NCBI GenBank assembly: GCA_965227095.1
Contig: CBDDFL010000002.1
Coordinates: 1,054,001 to 1,118,000 of the forward strand
DNA length: 64,000 bases
Direction: 5' to 3'
Origin: JANQMY01 sp965227095
GTDB taxonomy: Bacteria; Pseudomonadota; Alphaproteobacteria; JANQMY01
How positions within the stretch are numbered: position 1 is the first letter of the stretch; the number at the start of each line of letters is the position of its first letter. A program made the position numbers and the translations under genes. Below are positions 15,380-24,764 of this stretch, piece by piece. Under the pieces are notes generated by a model. The model did not search any database. It was not told the origin of the DNA and saw nothing but the letters and a program-made list of their open reading frames with translations.

Positions 15380-15868
15380 ATGACACAGAACATTGAAGAA
15401 GAGTTCAAGTTCGGCATGCGTCGCCTTGCCGGTGCTGTCCATTTAATCACAACAAGTGATGGGTCAAAGCGGCAAGGGCTTACTGCAACGGCCGTCTGTT
15501 CACTGACAGTGTCGCCACCAACATTGGTTGCCTGCGTCAATAAAACGGCAAGCGCTCATGACGCCATATTGGATAATCGCGTATTTGCCGTGAATGTGTT
15601 GGCGCAAAACCAAATGCACCTGGCTCAGCTATTTGCCGACAACTCCGCAATCGACAAACGATTCAGCCATGGCGATTGGGCGACTCGGGTGACGGGGGCT
15701 CCGATCTTGTCTGGAAGCCTCTGCAGTTTCGATTGCCAATTGATTGAAAGTGTAGACCGCTCCACACATACTCTTTTGATTGGAGAGGCTGTCGATGTGT
15801 CACATGCGGACATTTCCAAACCTCTTATGTATTTCGATGGTGGTTACACTACAGTAATGAGCGGATAG
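15380..15868 (+). CDS. Flavin reductase family protein (HpaC-like)
   Basis: A 162-residue flavoprotein. The segment FGMRRLAGAVHLITT, then GLTATAVCSLTVSPPTLVACVN, and N-x-x-F-A-V-N-V-L are the usual FMN-binding signatures of the NAD(P)H:flavin oxidoreductase (Flavin_Reduct) fold. These proteins hand reduced FMN to two-component monooxygenases; no monooxygenase is next to it. It begins about 130 bases after the last phage gene, and its last 20 bases overlap the convergent acyltransferase gene. Confidence 0.85.
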   Translation: MTQNIEEEFKFGMRRLAGAVHLITTSDGSKRQGLTATAVCSLTVSPPTLVACVNKTASAHDAILDNRVFAVNVLAQNQMHLAQLFADNSAIDKRFSHGDWATRVTGAPILSGSLCSFDCQLIESVDRSTHTLLIGEAVDVSHADISKPLMYFDGGYTTVMSG

Positions 15869-16748
15869 GGTGGTTACCGCTTTTTAGGATGCGCCGCCGT
15901 TTTGATCGTGGCAATTGTTCCGCGAGTTTATAGGTTTCTCCCTTTAGGTATGCCATAAGCTCATGTCGGTCTGTAAAGTCAGCCAGCTTAGTGTGTGAAA
16001 TAGTCTGCCCGATGACCAAATCCACGTTCGTCCCAATCCGGCGATACACTTCGTTAAACAAAAGAGACAATCTCAGCGTCGGGCTCAGATGGCTCGCGAG
16101 TTGAAAAAGTCGACTGTTCTGTCCATCGAAGAAAATGGGCAACACCGGCGCTTCAGTTTTTGAAATAAGTTGGGAGGTGAATGGTTTCCAGTCGGGATCA
16201 ATCGCGCGCCGGTAGTGGGGTTTCGGAACGGTTGAGACAGTCCCTCCTGGGAAAACAATTACGACCCCTCCATCCGCAAGGTGGCTTCGTGCGTCTGCCC
16301 GCGTTTTCAAATTGGTCTTGAGCGCTGTTTTGTCTTCGCCAAAATCTATCGGTAACAGAAATGGGCGAATTTCAGGAGCACGGTACAAAACGCTATTCGT
16401 CAGTATACGGAAGTCATCTCGGACTTTTGAAATTATGTAGCTGATGACTATGCCGTCCAGAACCCCAAATGGGTGATTGGCAACCACGACCAGCGGACCG
16501 GTTTCGGGTATTAAATCGATGCCGCCCTGATTGTAGGACACTTTCAATTTAAGGTGACGAATGGCGGCGTCCCAAAACGATTCGCCGGGCCGGGGATTAG
16601 CTTGATTCTCAAGATACATGCGTTTCAGCTTGGGTTGACCCGTCAAACGTTCGATTGAACGAATCACTGTGCGCTTCAAACGGCCGTCGCCCTCAGCAAC
16701 ATATGAAAATTCGTCTATGTTGGTGTATCGCCGATTGACTTCGTGCAT
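15849..16748 (-). CDS. Lysophospholipid acyltransferase family protein (PlsC-like)
   Basis: A 299-residue glycerolipid or ornithine-lipid acyltransferase candidate. Motif I is NHPFGVLDG (about residue 90), the HPFG variant found in the hemolysin/OlsA-like branch. A second motif VFPGGT (about 163) corresponds to the substrate-binding P-x-G block. The C-terminal part is basic. No transmembrane helix is obvious, so it is probably peripheral on the inner membrane. The substrate cannot be told from sequence. It stands alone on the minus strand, overlapping the flavin reductase end. Confidence 0.8.
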   Translation of the reverse strand: MHEVNRRYTNIDEFSYVAEGDGRLKRTVIRSIERLTGQPKLKRMYLENQANPRPGESFWDAAIRHLKLKVSYNQGGIDLIPETGPLVVVANHPFGVLDGIVISYIISKVRDDFRILTNSVLYRAPEIRPFLLPIDFGEDKTALKTNLKTRADARSHLADGGVVIVFPGGTVSTVPKPHYRRAIDPDWKPFTSQLISKTEAPVLPIFFDGQNSRLFQLASHLSPTLRLSLLFNEVYRRIGTNVDLVIGQTISHTKLADFTDRHELMAYLKGETYKLAEQLPRSKRRRILKSGNHPIRSLL

Positions 16749-16771
16749 TGTGGCATCCGGATTGCGGAGTG

Positions 16772-17254
16772 TTAGGCAATTGGCTTTTGGGACACGATAA
16801 CACCGTCCCGATCTGCATAAAGATAGTATCCAGGCAGAAAGGTAACACCAGCAAACTTTACAGGCTGATCGATTTCTCCCCTGTTGGCTTTTTTGCTTTT
16901 CCGAGGAACATGACCAATGGCTTTTATGCCGACCTTGGCGTCTTCAAGTTCGTCTCTATCCCTCACGCAGCCGTTAACCAAAATTCCCTTCCATCCATTT
17001 TCCTCCGCAAGCTTGGCAAGGTTGCCGCCGACCAAAGCGCATCTTTTCGATCCCCCTCCGTCGATGACCAAAACTCTTCCTTCCCCATTTGTTTCGAGAA
17101 GTTTCCGAACCTTCGTATTATCTTCAAACGTCGTTAGGGTTGTAATCGGTCCTGAAAAAGCGGTTTCCCCCCCATAGTCACGGAACACCGGTTCGCAAAC
17201 CTCGACCTGCTCTTCGTGCGCGTCGCACAGATCGGTTGTTGCCAGCTGGTTCAT
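16772..17254 (-). CDS. rraA: RraA family protein (aldolase / RNase E inhibitor-like)
   Basis: A 160-residue protein; GAGGAG lies before ATG 17254. Family marks are LATTDLCDAH at the start, the GG-x-x-x-R glycine loop (VIDGGGSKRCALVGGNLA) and NGCVRD (about 95-105). The G-x-x-R-D residues match those that bind metal and oxoacid in HMG/CHA aldolases of this fold. Members either regulate RNase E or act as 4-hydroxy-4-methyl-2-oxoglutarate aldolase; the short form here is of the RraA size. The start was moved downstream from longer open frames because only this ATG has a ribosome site. Confidence 0.85.
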   Translation of the reverse strand: MNQLATTDLCDAHEEQVEVCEPVFRDYGGETAFSGPITTLTTFEDNTKVRKLLETNGEGRVLVIDGGGSKRCALVGGNLAKLAEENGWKGILVNGCVRDRDELEDAKVGIKAIGHVPRKSKKANRGEIDQPVKFAGVTFLPGYYLYADRDGVIVSQKPIA

Positions 17255-17610
17255 ATTCTCCTCAATTCTAGTCAATGCTCCACCTGCGTTTGATGGCGGG
17301 TGGTTTTGTGGCCTATTTCGGAAACATAAATTTTTGTTTTTCCTGGTGCTTTTTAGCAGACAAATTTGGCTTTCTCGCGAGAAAACGCTCAATTTGGAAA
17401 CGGGACTGGCAAAATTCCATTTTCTACTTTTAAGTTGCTGAAAAATAACAGAAAAATCACTGATAGGGCATATGCCGGGTGGCCCTGCAATTGGTTATGG
17501 GCTGAGCGGATCAACACCTCTGCCTATTATTTTCCACGATGTGAGCTGTGTTCATTGGTGTTTGAATTCTTCAAAAGCCACCGCTAAAACAGGCGCCAAG
17601 AAGGTGGACG

Positions 17611-19656
17611 ATGAACACAGAAAATACACTAAAGCTAGGGGCGGAGTTTCCTGACCCCTCCACGGATGATTGGCGCTCTCTCGCGGCGAAGTCCTTAAAA
17701 GGCAAGTCTTTTGAAGACAGCCTATTTACGACCACATATGACGGAATTGTCGTTAATCCACTTTATACGTCTGCGGATTGGACACCGAGAAAATCCGAAG
17801 CTAGTGGAATTGCGAGGTTGCTCAATAGGGAGTTGCCCCTCGGGGAACAAAACTGTCCTTGGAAAGTCCATCAAAGTTTCTCAAATGGCGATGTCACGGC
17901 AGCGAACCAAGAAATCCTTCGAGACCTCAAAGGCGGCGTCCATGCTGTCGAGTTGGTATTAGATGAGGCGGCTCAAAAAGGGCGGCCAATTGGTGGTGCG
18001 GTAAGTAGTGAGCTGATCGGCAAAGGCGGCATCGCCCTTCACAACGCAGATGACCTGAAAAGCCTTTTCGACTCCGTTCACATAGACATGATTGAAGTGT
18101 CTCTACGCGCCGGTATGGCTTGCCAACCAGTAGCGTCCGAAATCTTGGCGTTGTGTCGGTCCATGGGGGTTGAGAGTGGGGACGTACATCTCTTTTGTGG
18201 CATGGATCCATTTGGCGCTTTTGCAACTGGTGGCCAGTGGGCGGGCCGCGAGAAAGTTCTCGACTCCCTCGCGAAATTCGCATTGGACAATAGGTTAGAA
18301 TTCGAAAACCTTATTTGTTTGCGGTCAGACACAACGCCCTACCATAACGCTGGTGCAAGTAATGTTCAGGAGCTGGCATTTGCACTTGCCACGGGTGTTG
18401 CTTATCTACGCGCGCTTGTCGACGTTGGCATGTCCATTGAGGACAGTTTCAGTCAGATTGATTTGGCTGTTTCTGTTGACGCCGACCTTTTTGGGTCATC
18501 GAGCAAAATAAGGGCTTTGCGCAAATTGTGGGGGCGTATTGCGGAAGCGAGCGGTAGGACTACCGGCACCACCTCAATCCAGGCACGCACGTCTCATCGT
18601 ATGCTGACCAGATTTGATCCCTGGGTGAATATCCTAAGAAACGTTACGGCTGGATTTGCAGGCGCACTTGGTGGCGCGGATCGCATTACAATCGAACCTT
18701 TTGACTTACTCGAGGGAGGGAACTCAGAGCTTGGCCGTCGAGTTGCCCGTAATACTCATATTATCCTTGCAGAAGAAACCATGCTAGGATCTGTTGCTGA
18801 TCCAGCAGGTGGGGCTTGGTATGTCGAAGCGTTCACCGACGAATTGGCTGAGAAAGCCTGGAACTTGTTCCAAAACATCGAGAAAATTGGTGGTATGGGG
18901 GAAGCGCTGGCCTCCGGCTTTGTTGGTGAGCAAATCAAATCCACGCGCGAGGAAAGGCAACGCAATCTCGCGACAAGAGCTCAGGCAACAATCGGTGTGA
19001 GCGAATTTCCCAATATTCTCGAAGAAACCGCGCCCAAACTAGCCATACAGAAGAGCGAGCACAGCAGAGAAGTGGCGCACTGCCTCTCCGAAGAGCTTAC
19101 GAAGGACAGTATCAATAAAGATGAAGCGGCTGGTCGTGAACAGCGGATGTTTCTAGCGCAACTTGAAACTTCAACCGAAATGATAGCGGTCCCGATTGAA
19201 CCTTTTCGAGATAGCTACATGTTCGAACGACTTCGGGATGCCAGCGATCGTGTGAAAGATCAATCCGGAGCACGTCCCAAAATTTTTCTTGGTAATTGGG
19301 GAACGCCGGCGGATTTCACTGCGCGCTCAACCTTTGCGAAGAATTTTTTCGAAGCAGGTGGAATCGAAGCGATCTCAAATGATGGCTTTTCAAATATTGA
19401 TGAAATGATTGCGGCCTTTCGAAATAGTGGGACCTCATTATTTGTGCTGTGCTCTACCGATGCGCAATATGAAAAGATTGGTGAAGATATTTTAAGTGCT
19501 TTGAAGGGGGCTAATCCAACGGCAGTCTATGTCGCCGGCAAACCAAAAAACAAATCTGATTTAGTAAGTGCTGGTACAGATGTATTCATCAGTATGGGTA
19601 TGAATGTACTGGAGGTTTTAGAAGGGGCTTACCAAGCCTTGGAAGTGGAGATCTAA
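17611..19656 (+). CDS. mutA: Methylmalonyl-CoA mutase small (beta) subunit
   Basis: A 681-residue subunit of the B12-dependent enzyme that interconverts methylmalonyl-CoA and succinyl-CoA (propionate, Val/Ile and odd-chain degradation). AAGGTGG precedes the ATG. The N-terminal region with DWRSLAAKSLKGKSFEDSL and YDGI.V.PLY is typical of the small subunit, and a TIM-barrel substrate domain follows (to about 480). The C-terminal Rossmann-like domain lacks the DxHxxG cobalamin motif, as expected for the non-catalytic subunit. One base separates it from mutB. The heterodimer form is common in alphaproteobacteria and actinobacteria. Confidence 0.95.
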   Translation: MNTENTLKLGAEFPDPSTDDWRSLAAKSLKGKSFEDSLFTTTYDGIVVNPLYTSADWTPRKSEASGIARLLNRELPLGEQNCPWKVHQSFSNGDVTAANQEILRDLKGGVHAVELVLDEAAQKGRPIGGAVSSELIGKGGIALHNADDLKSLFDSVHIDMIEVSLRAGMACQPVASEILALCRSMGVESGDVHLFCGMDPFGAFATGGQWAGREKVLDSLAKFALDNRLEFENLICLRSDTTPYHNAGASNVQELAFALATGVAYLRALVDVGMSIEDSFSQIDLAVSVDADLFGSSSKIRALRKLWGRIAEASGRTTGTTSIQARTSHRMLTRFDPWVNILRNVTAGFAGALGGADRITIEPFDLLEGGNSELGRRVARNTHIILAEETMLGSVADPAGGAWYVEAFTDELAEKAWNLFQNIEKIGGMGEALASGFVGEQIKSTREERQRNLATRAQATIGVSEFPNILEETAPKLAIQKSEHSREVAHCLSEELTKDSINKDEAAGREQRMFLAQLETSTEMIAVPIEPFRDSYMFERLRDASDRVKDQSGARPKIFLGNWGTPADFTARSTFAKNFFEAGGIEAISNDGFSNIDEMIAAFRNSGTSLFVLCSTDAQYEKIGEDILSALKGANPTAVYVAGKPKNKSDLVSAGTDVFISMGMNVLEVLEGAYQALEVEI

Positions 19657-19657
19657 C

Positions 19658-21823
19658 ATGGTTTTGCCCGATTTTTCGACATTGCCACTAGAGAACAGCT
19701 CTGCGACGGGTATGCGGGGGGGCGACATATCGAATTCCGGAACAGCAACCTGGCGCACGCCTGAAGGGATAGAGGTAAACCCGATCTATGGGCCTGCCGA
19801 TATTGAGAAGCTAGATTTTCTCGAAGGTTTGCCTGGGATAGCACCCTATCTTCGCGGTCCTTATCCGACCATGTATGTCAACCAACCATGGACTGTTCGG
19901 CAGTATGCTGGATTCTCGACAGCGGAAGAAAGTAACGCCTTTTACCGACGCAATTTAGCAGCTGGTCAAAAAGGATTGTCGGTTGCCTTCGATCTAGCAA
20001 CGCACCGTGGATACGATTCTGATCACCCGCGCGTTGCTGGTGACGTGGGAATGGCGGGGGTTGCGATCGATTCCATCATTGATATGCGCACTTTGTTTAG
20101 CGGCATTCCCCTGGATCAAATGAGCGTGTCGATGACCATGAACGGCGCGGTGTTGCCAATACTCGCGCTGTATGTGGTCGCTGCGGAGGAGCAAGGGGTT
20201 TCGCCCGAAAAATTATCAGGCACGATCCAAAACGATATCCTAAAAGAATTCATGGTGCGGAATACTTACATTTACCCGCCGGCGCCGTCCGTCAAAATTA
20301 TTTCGGATATCTTCGCCTATACCAGCCAGAACATGCCGAAATTCAACTCTATTTCTATTTCTGGCTACCATATGCAAGAAGCGGGCGCGACGGCCGATCT
20401 TGAACTGGCGTATACCCTGGCGGACGGCATTGAATATGTGCGTGCGGGTATTGATGCGGGATTGGATGTTGATAGCTTTGCACCTCGGCTTTCCTTCTTC
20501 TGGGCAATTGGTATGAATTTCTTTATGGAAGTCGCCAAGATGCGTGCCGCGCGGTTGTTGTGGGCCAAGCTCATGAAACAATTCGATCCGCAAAACCAAC
20601 GGTCATTATCGTTGCGGACACATTGCCAGACGTCGGGCTGGAGTCTGACAGCTCAAGATGTGTACAACAATGTGGTGCGAACCTGCATTGAAGCATTGGC
20701 TGCCACACATGGCCATACGCAATCTCTGCACACAAACGCACTTGATGAAGCACTGGCATTGCCGACTGATTTTAGTGCGCGGATCGCAAGAAATACCCAG
20801 TTGTTTATCCAGAAAGAAAGCGGCACCTGTCGCGTGATCGATCCATGGGGCGGATCCTATTACGTAGAAAAACTCACGCACGACTTAGCGCACCGTGCTT
20901 GGGAACACATTGAGGAAATTGAAGGCATGGGTGGCATGGCAAAAGCCATCGAAGCCGGTGTTCCAAAGCTGAAAATTGAAGAAGCCGCGGCCCGTACCCA
21001 GGCGCGCATTGATTCTGGTCAACAGACCGTTGTTGGCGTGAACAAGTATGTCTTGGACGAACCCGAAGAAATTGAAGTTCTAAAGGTCGACAACCAAAGT
21101 GTTCGAGAACAGCAAATCGCCCAGCTTGAACAACTCAGACGGGATCGGGATGAAACGCAAACCACGGCGGCATTAGACGCCCTAACGAAAGCTGCAGAGA
21201 CTGGCTCTGGTAACTTGCTCGATCTGTCTGTAAAAGCCGCGCGCGCCAAAGCCACGGTGGGTGAAATTTCGCTGGCGCTCGAAAAAGTATATGGACGCCA
21301 CAAGGCGGAGATTAATGCCGTCAGTGGCGTCTATCTTCGGGAACTGGGAAGTATGTCTGGATCATCAAAAGAGATCATGTCTCTTATCGATAAATTCGAA
21401 GCAGAAGAAGGCCGGCGGCCAAGAATTTTGATTGCGAAGATGGGGCAGGATGGTCATGACCGTGGCCAAAAGGTGATTGCAACAGCGTTTGCTGACATTG
21501 GTTTCGACGTTGATATCGGGCCGTTGTTTCAAACTCCAGCGGAAGCAGCCCAACAAGCGGTCGAAAACGATGTACATATCGTTGGCGTATCGTCGCTGGC
21601 GGCAGGTCATTTGACACTGGTCCCAGAATTGAAGAGGGAGCTTGAGAAGTTAGGACGCGGAGATATCATGATTGTTGCCGGTGGTGTTATTCCGCCGCAA
21701 GATTATGATGATCTTTATGCTGCAGGTGCCGAAGCAATTTTTCCACCGGGGACTGTCATAAGTGATGCGGCGGTCGAGCTTGTTGAAAAACTACGCAAAG
21801 CCCTAGGGCACGCATCAACATAG
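19658..21823 (+). CDS. mutB: Methylmalonyl-CoA mutase large (alpha) subunit
   Basis: A 721-residue catalytic subunit. The N-terminal TIM barrel (about 60-550) carries the conserved TMYVNQPWTVRQYAGFS substrate segment and the SLRTHCQTSGWSL block. The C-terminal B12 domain has the DxHxxG motif at D598-H600-G603, whose His is the lower ligand of cobalamin, followed by SSLAAGH and the VAGGVIP loop. Length is normal. It lies between mutA and meaB, and its cofactor would be supplied by the btu operon at 26-31 kb. Confidence 0.97.
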   Translation: MVLPDFSTLPLENSSATGMRGGDISNSGTATWRTPEGIEVNPIYGPADIEKLDFLEGLPGIAPYLRGPYPTMYVNQPWTVRQYAGFSTAEESNAFYRRNLAAGQKGLSVAFDLATHRGYDSDHPRVAGDVGMAGVAIDSIIDMRTLFSGIPLDQMSVSMTMNGAVLPILALYVVAAEEQGVSPEKLSGTIQNDILKEFMVRNTYIYPPAPSVKIISDIFAYTSQNMPKFNSISISGYHMQEAGATADLELAYTLADGIEYVRAGIDAGLDVDSFAPRLSFFWAIGMNFFMEVAKMRAARLLWAKLMKQFDPQNQRSLSLRTHCQTSGWSLTAQDVYNNVVRTCIEALAATHGHTQSLHTNALDEALALPTDFSARIARNTQLFIQKESGTCRVIDPWGGSYYVEKLTHDLAHRAWEHIEEIEGMGGMAKAIEAGVPKLKIEEAAARTQARIDSGQQTVVGVNKYVLDEPEEIEVLKVDNQSVREQQIAQLEQLRRDRDETQTTAALDALTKAAETGSGNLLDLSVKAARAKATVGEISLALEKVYGRHKAEINAVSGVYLRELGSMSGSSKEIMSLIDKFEAEEGRRPRILIAKMGQDGHDRGQKVIATAFADIGFDVDIGPLFQTPAEAAQQAVENDVHIVGVSSLAAGHLTLVPELKRELEKLGRGDIMIVAGGVIPPQDYDDLYAAGAEAIFPPGTVISDAAVELVEKLRKALGHAST

Positions 21824-21845
21824 TGTCGTGTATCCATAAAACCGG

Positions 21846-22865
21846 TTGGTTGAGGGCCGGAAGTTGACACATCAGAAAAAAGCAAACAGAAGGCTGTCCA
21901 TAGACGCCTATGAAGCGGGTGTCCTTAAGAGTGAACGGTCCATCCTTGCACGGGCTATCACGCTCGTTGAAAGTTCGCACACAGATGATCAGAGGCTAGC
22001 TCAGGAATTGCTCATCAGATTGATGCGGCGTCCTCAAGAAACTTTGCGCATTGGCATTACCGGTGTGCCGGGAGTAGGAAAAAGCACATTCATTGACTCT
22101 TTTGGAAGCAATCTCACGGCACAGGGCCGTAAGGTGGCTGTACTGGCAGTCGATCCGACGTCGAGCAGGTCCGGCGGCAGCATATTAGGCGACAAAACGA
22201 GAATGGCGCGTTTGGCAACCGATCCCAATGCTTACGTGCGTCCGTCTCCCACATCTGGCGTCCTTGGCGGTGTCGCCCGCAAAACAAGGGAAACCATCGC
22301 TTTATGTGAAGCGGCGGGGTTTGATGTGATTATTGTGGAAACTGTTGGCGTCGGACAATCGGAGACCGTGGTTGCAAATATGGTCGACTTTTTTCTTGTG
22401 TTGATGTTGCCAGGGGCGGGCGATGAACTTCAAGGAATCAAGAAAGGTGTCCTCGAAATTGCGGACATGATCGCTGTGAATAAGTCCGACGGCGAGAATA
22501 AGGCGAGGGCCATGGCCGCCAGTGGCGAATACAGAGCCGCCCTGCACATTTTATCGCCCCAAAGTGCTCTTTGGTCGCCGCCTGTCGTCATGTGCAGTGG
22601 CTTAACCAATGAGGGATTGGATAAAATTTGGGACGAAATTCTTCGCTATCGCGACGCAATGGTGGCGGGTAAAGAGTTTGATGGAAAACGGCAACAACAG
22701 GCGATTACCTGGATGAACGAGTTGCTCGAAGAACGTATTTTGCAGCGTTTGTATCAAGATCCAAAAATTCGGGACCTCGCCAAGCGTCTTGAAGAAGATG
22801 TTATGGCCCGTCGGCTAACGGCTGTTGCTGCGGTAGAACAAATCGTTTCCCACTTGGAACCATGA
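21846..22865 (+). CDS. meaB: Methylmalonyl-CoA mutase-associated GTPase MeaB
   Basis: A G3E-family P-loop GTPase of about 339 residues that gates adenosylcobalamin loading and protects the mutase. Walker A is GVPGVGKST (about 73-81), and further marks are DPTSSRSGGSILGDKTRM, ETVGVGQSE and the guanine motif NKSD. Length fits. The start is unclear: TTG 21846 or TTG 21864, no ATG before the conserved part. It follows mutB by 22 bases and is closed by a terminator at 22868-22896. Confidence 0.94.
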   Translation: MVEGRKLTHQKKANRRLSIDAYEAGVLKSERSILARAITLVESSHTDDQRLAQELLIRLMRRPQETLRIGITGVPGVGKSTFIDSFGSNLTAQGRKVAVLAVDPTSSRSGGSILGDKTRMARLATDPNAYVRPSPTSGVLGGVARKTRETIALCEAAGFDVIIVETVGVGQSETVVANMVDFFLVLMLPGAGDELQGIKKGVLEIADMIAVNKSDGENKARAMAASGEYRAALHILSPQSALWSPPVVMCSGLTNEGLDKIWDEILRYRDAMVAGKEFDGKRQQQAITWMNELLEERILQRLYQDPKIRDLAKRLEEDVMARRLTAVAAVEQIVSHLEP

Positions 22866-22867
22866 AA

Positions 22868-22896
22868 AAAACGCTCCGCGTTTGGCGGAGCGTTTT
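22868..22896. terminator. Bidirectional intrinsic terminator
   Basis: A perfect 12-bp stem AAAACGCTCCGC/GCGGAGCGTTTT with a 5-base loop has A and T tracts on either side. It lies between the convergent meaB and TPR genes and can serve both. Confidence 0.9.
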
Positions 22897-22916
22897 CAAA
22901 TTCGTAAGGTCGGCCT

Positions 22917-23384
22917 TTATTTGGCTCTCTGCTGATACTTCTCGTCTTCCGGATCCAACTCGGCTGCCATTTTAAAATCTTCTTTGGCTTCTTTCTTTTG
23001 GCCCAATCGTTCCCGAATTTCGCCGCGCATGAAATAGGCAGGCGCATAATCCGGATTAAACTCAATTGCTTTGTTTAGGTCATCCAAGGCTTCTGGAAAG
23101 TTTTGTTTTTCCAGATGGTTAGCTGCCCGATTGTAATGGAAGATGGCCATATATTGGGGCTTTGCTGCCTCATTTCTCAGAATCAGCTTGTCCGAATTGT
23201 CGATCAAGTATGTGCATGAGTCGATGCGCTTCTGAACATCTCCCTCCACACTTAAGCAGGACTTTGCCGCCTGCTCCTGCCGCAGTTGCTCCGGTGATTT
23301 TTCCTCCTCCGCAATGGCAGATGTGCCAGCGGTTCCGATAAAGGCAGCTGCTAATACGCCAGCCAACCAGATTTTCTTATTCAT
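22917..23384 (-). CDS. Exported tetratricopeptide-repeat protein
   Basis: A 155-residue periplasmic protein. A signal peptide (about 1-26, ending TSAIA) follows ATG 23384. A region with two cysteines (CLSVEGDVQKRIDSC) precedes at least two TPR units (about 85-150) with the patterns A-x-x-H-L-E-K...A-L-D-D-L-x-K-A-I and Y-A-P-A-Y-F-x-R-G-x-x-x-x-x-L-G. TPRs bind partner proteins; the partner is unknown. It ends at the shared terminator. Confidence 0.8.
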   Translation of the reverse strand: MNKKIWLAGVLAAAFIGTAGTSAIAEEEKSPEQLRQEQAAKSCLSVEGDVQKRIDSCTYLIDNSDKLILRNEAAKPQYMAIFHYNRAANHLEKQNFPEALDDLNKAIEFNPDYAPAYFMRGEIRERLGQKKEAKEDFKMAAELDPEDEKYQQRAK

Positions 23385-23862
23385 AAGATCCCTCATAACT
23401 TCCCATGATCAACAAGAGTTCCATACCCCGAAGCGAGACCATAATCATTTTTCTAAACTCTGTCATGTTTCGCCAACCGGTGGCCCGCATTTCGCCGTCA
23501 GGAGTTAAAAAAATATAATGATATCAATATATTAGATCTTTCCTGATAATGGTGAGGTGTTGGTTAGGAGAACACGACTGATGCTTCAAAAAGCCCAAGT
23601 ACAGATTCAATGGTCAGGGACGCTCACGGCTTTTTGTGAACAAGAATTGGCTGTTTTCGGCTCAATATTGAGTTGGTAGAGATATAGAAAATACTACCAT
23701 TGATTAGGTGGTGAGTTGCTTTATCAAATGACACGAGATAGCAATAACACGCTTCATACATGCGTCTGACGATAGCGTCTAATATTTTGATTTTCTTCGA
23801 CGAAGGCTAGCGTCAGTACAAAGACGAAAGAAATGGAACGATAGTTCCAAGCAAGAAGACGA
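23385..23862. other. Gene-free interval of about 480 bp
   Basis: No supported coding frame on either strand. It separates divergent genes and must hold the promoters of the TPR gene (minus) and the GntR regulator (plus). It is AT-rich with short palindromic AT stretches around 23515-23535. I could not define an operator with confidence. Confidence 0.6.
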
Positions 23863-24558
23863 ATGCGTCCAACACTTCAAAACCAAGTATATGAAAGAAT
23901 GCGGGATGCACTTCTGCTCGGTCGCTTGCAACCCGGTCAAAAAATGACCAATAGGCAATTGGCGACAGCTATGGATGTGAGCGTCACACCCGTCCGGGAA
24001 GCGCTGCAGCGTTTAGTTACAGAGCAAGTGCTGAAAATGTTGCCCAATGGTTCCGTTGTTGTTCCCGTGTTCACGGAAGCTGATGTTGCCGAACTACACG
24101 TCGTTACAAAGTCACTGGAGGGTTTAGCGGCGCGCCTCGGCCTTGAACACGCCGGCGGCACCTTACTGGATCAAATCGGAGCGCAACGGGAAAAACTCAA
24201 GGCGGCCTATCAAAATGATGATTGGTCGGTCGTCATCGAAGCCAATTATGGACTTCATTTCAGGTTATATGAGCAAGCGGCGTCGCCTTATTTGCTTTCG
24301 CTGATCGAACAACTCTGGATGCGGAAAGGACCTCACTACCCGTCATTTTTCAAAATTCACTATGAGAAAAATCGAGGTGCCTTTCTCGAGAACATACTGC
24401 ACGCCTTCAAAAAGAATGATTTGGATGGCGCAGTGGCGGAGTTTGAGGCGTTAATAGACCCAGAATTCAATGCTTGGATCACACTTATTAAAACCTCGAC
24501 CCCGCCGCAAATCCATGACGGCCCCATAGAAGGGGCCGTTTTTGACCGGAAACCTTAG
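23863..24558 (+). CDS. GntR family regulator, FCD (FadR) subfamily
   Basis: A 231-residue transcription factor. The N-terminal winged helix (about 1-70) shows the GntR pattern YERMRDALLLGRLQPGQ then LATAMDVSVTPVREALQRL. The C-terminal all-helical FCD ligand domain (about 75-215) includes the LHFRLYEQA helix; some usual metal-binding residues are not obvious. The effector is probably an organic acid, but this cannot be told from sequence. The next gene on the same strand, a Tat-exported peptidase-like protein, is the nearest candidate target. An intrinsic terminator hairpin lies inside its last codons. Confidence 0.88.
   Translation: MRPTLQNQVYERMRDALLLGRLQPGQKMTNRQLATAMDVSVTPVREALQRLVTEQVLKMLPNGSVVVPVFTEADVAELHVVTKSLEGLAARLGLEHAGGTLLDQIGAQREKLKAAYQNDDWSVVIEANYGLHFRLYEQAASPYLLSLIEQLWMRKGPHYPSFFKIHYEKNRGAFLENILHAFKKNDLDGAVAEFEALIDPEFNAWITLIKTSTPPQIHDGPIEGAVFDRKP
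24518..24543 (+). terminator. Intrinsic terminator within the 3' end of the GntR gene
   Basis: The stem ACGGCCCC/GGGGCCGT with a 6-base loop is followed by a short T run. The coding frame continues 15 bases beyond it to TAG 24556-24558, so the hairpin overlaps the coding end. Confidence 0.7.
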
Positions 24559-24764
24559 CGTTTCTCAAGGTTTCCGCTCAATTTTAACCATTTCGGCAAC
24601 GTTTAGGTAACAGCCCGACAGATAGAATGAAGGTGTCGTTTAAACCTTGATGGTGAGCAAGGTTCGACGGCAGTTGCCGCCGTTCCACCACGGGCTTTGT
24701 TGCCGTCTCGGAAAAATCGACGAATCCCGAGTGTGCTCGCGCGCGCCGATTTGGAGCAGGCAAT

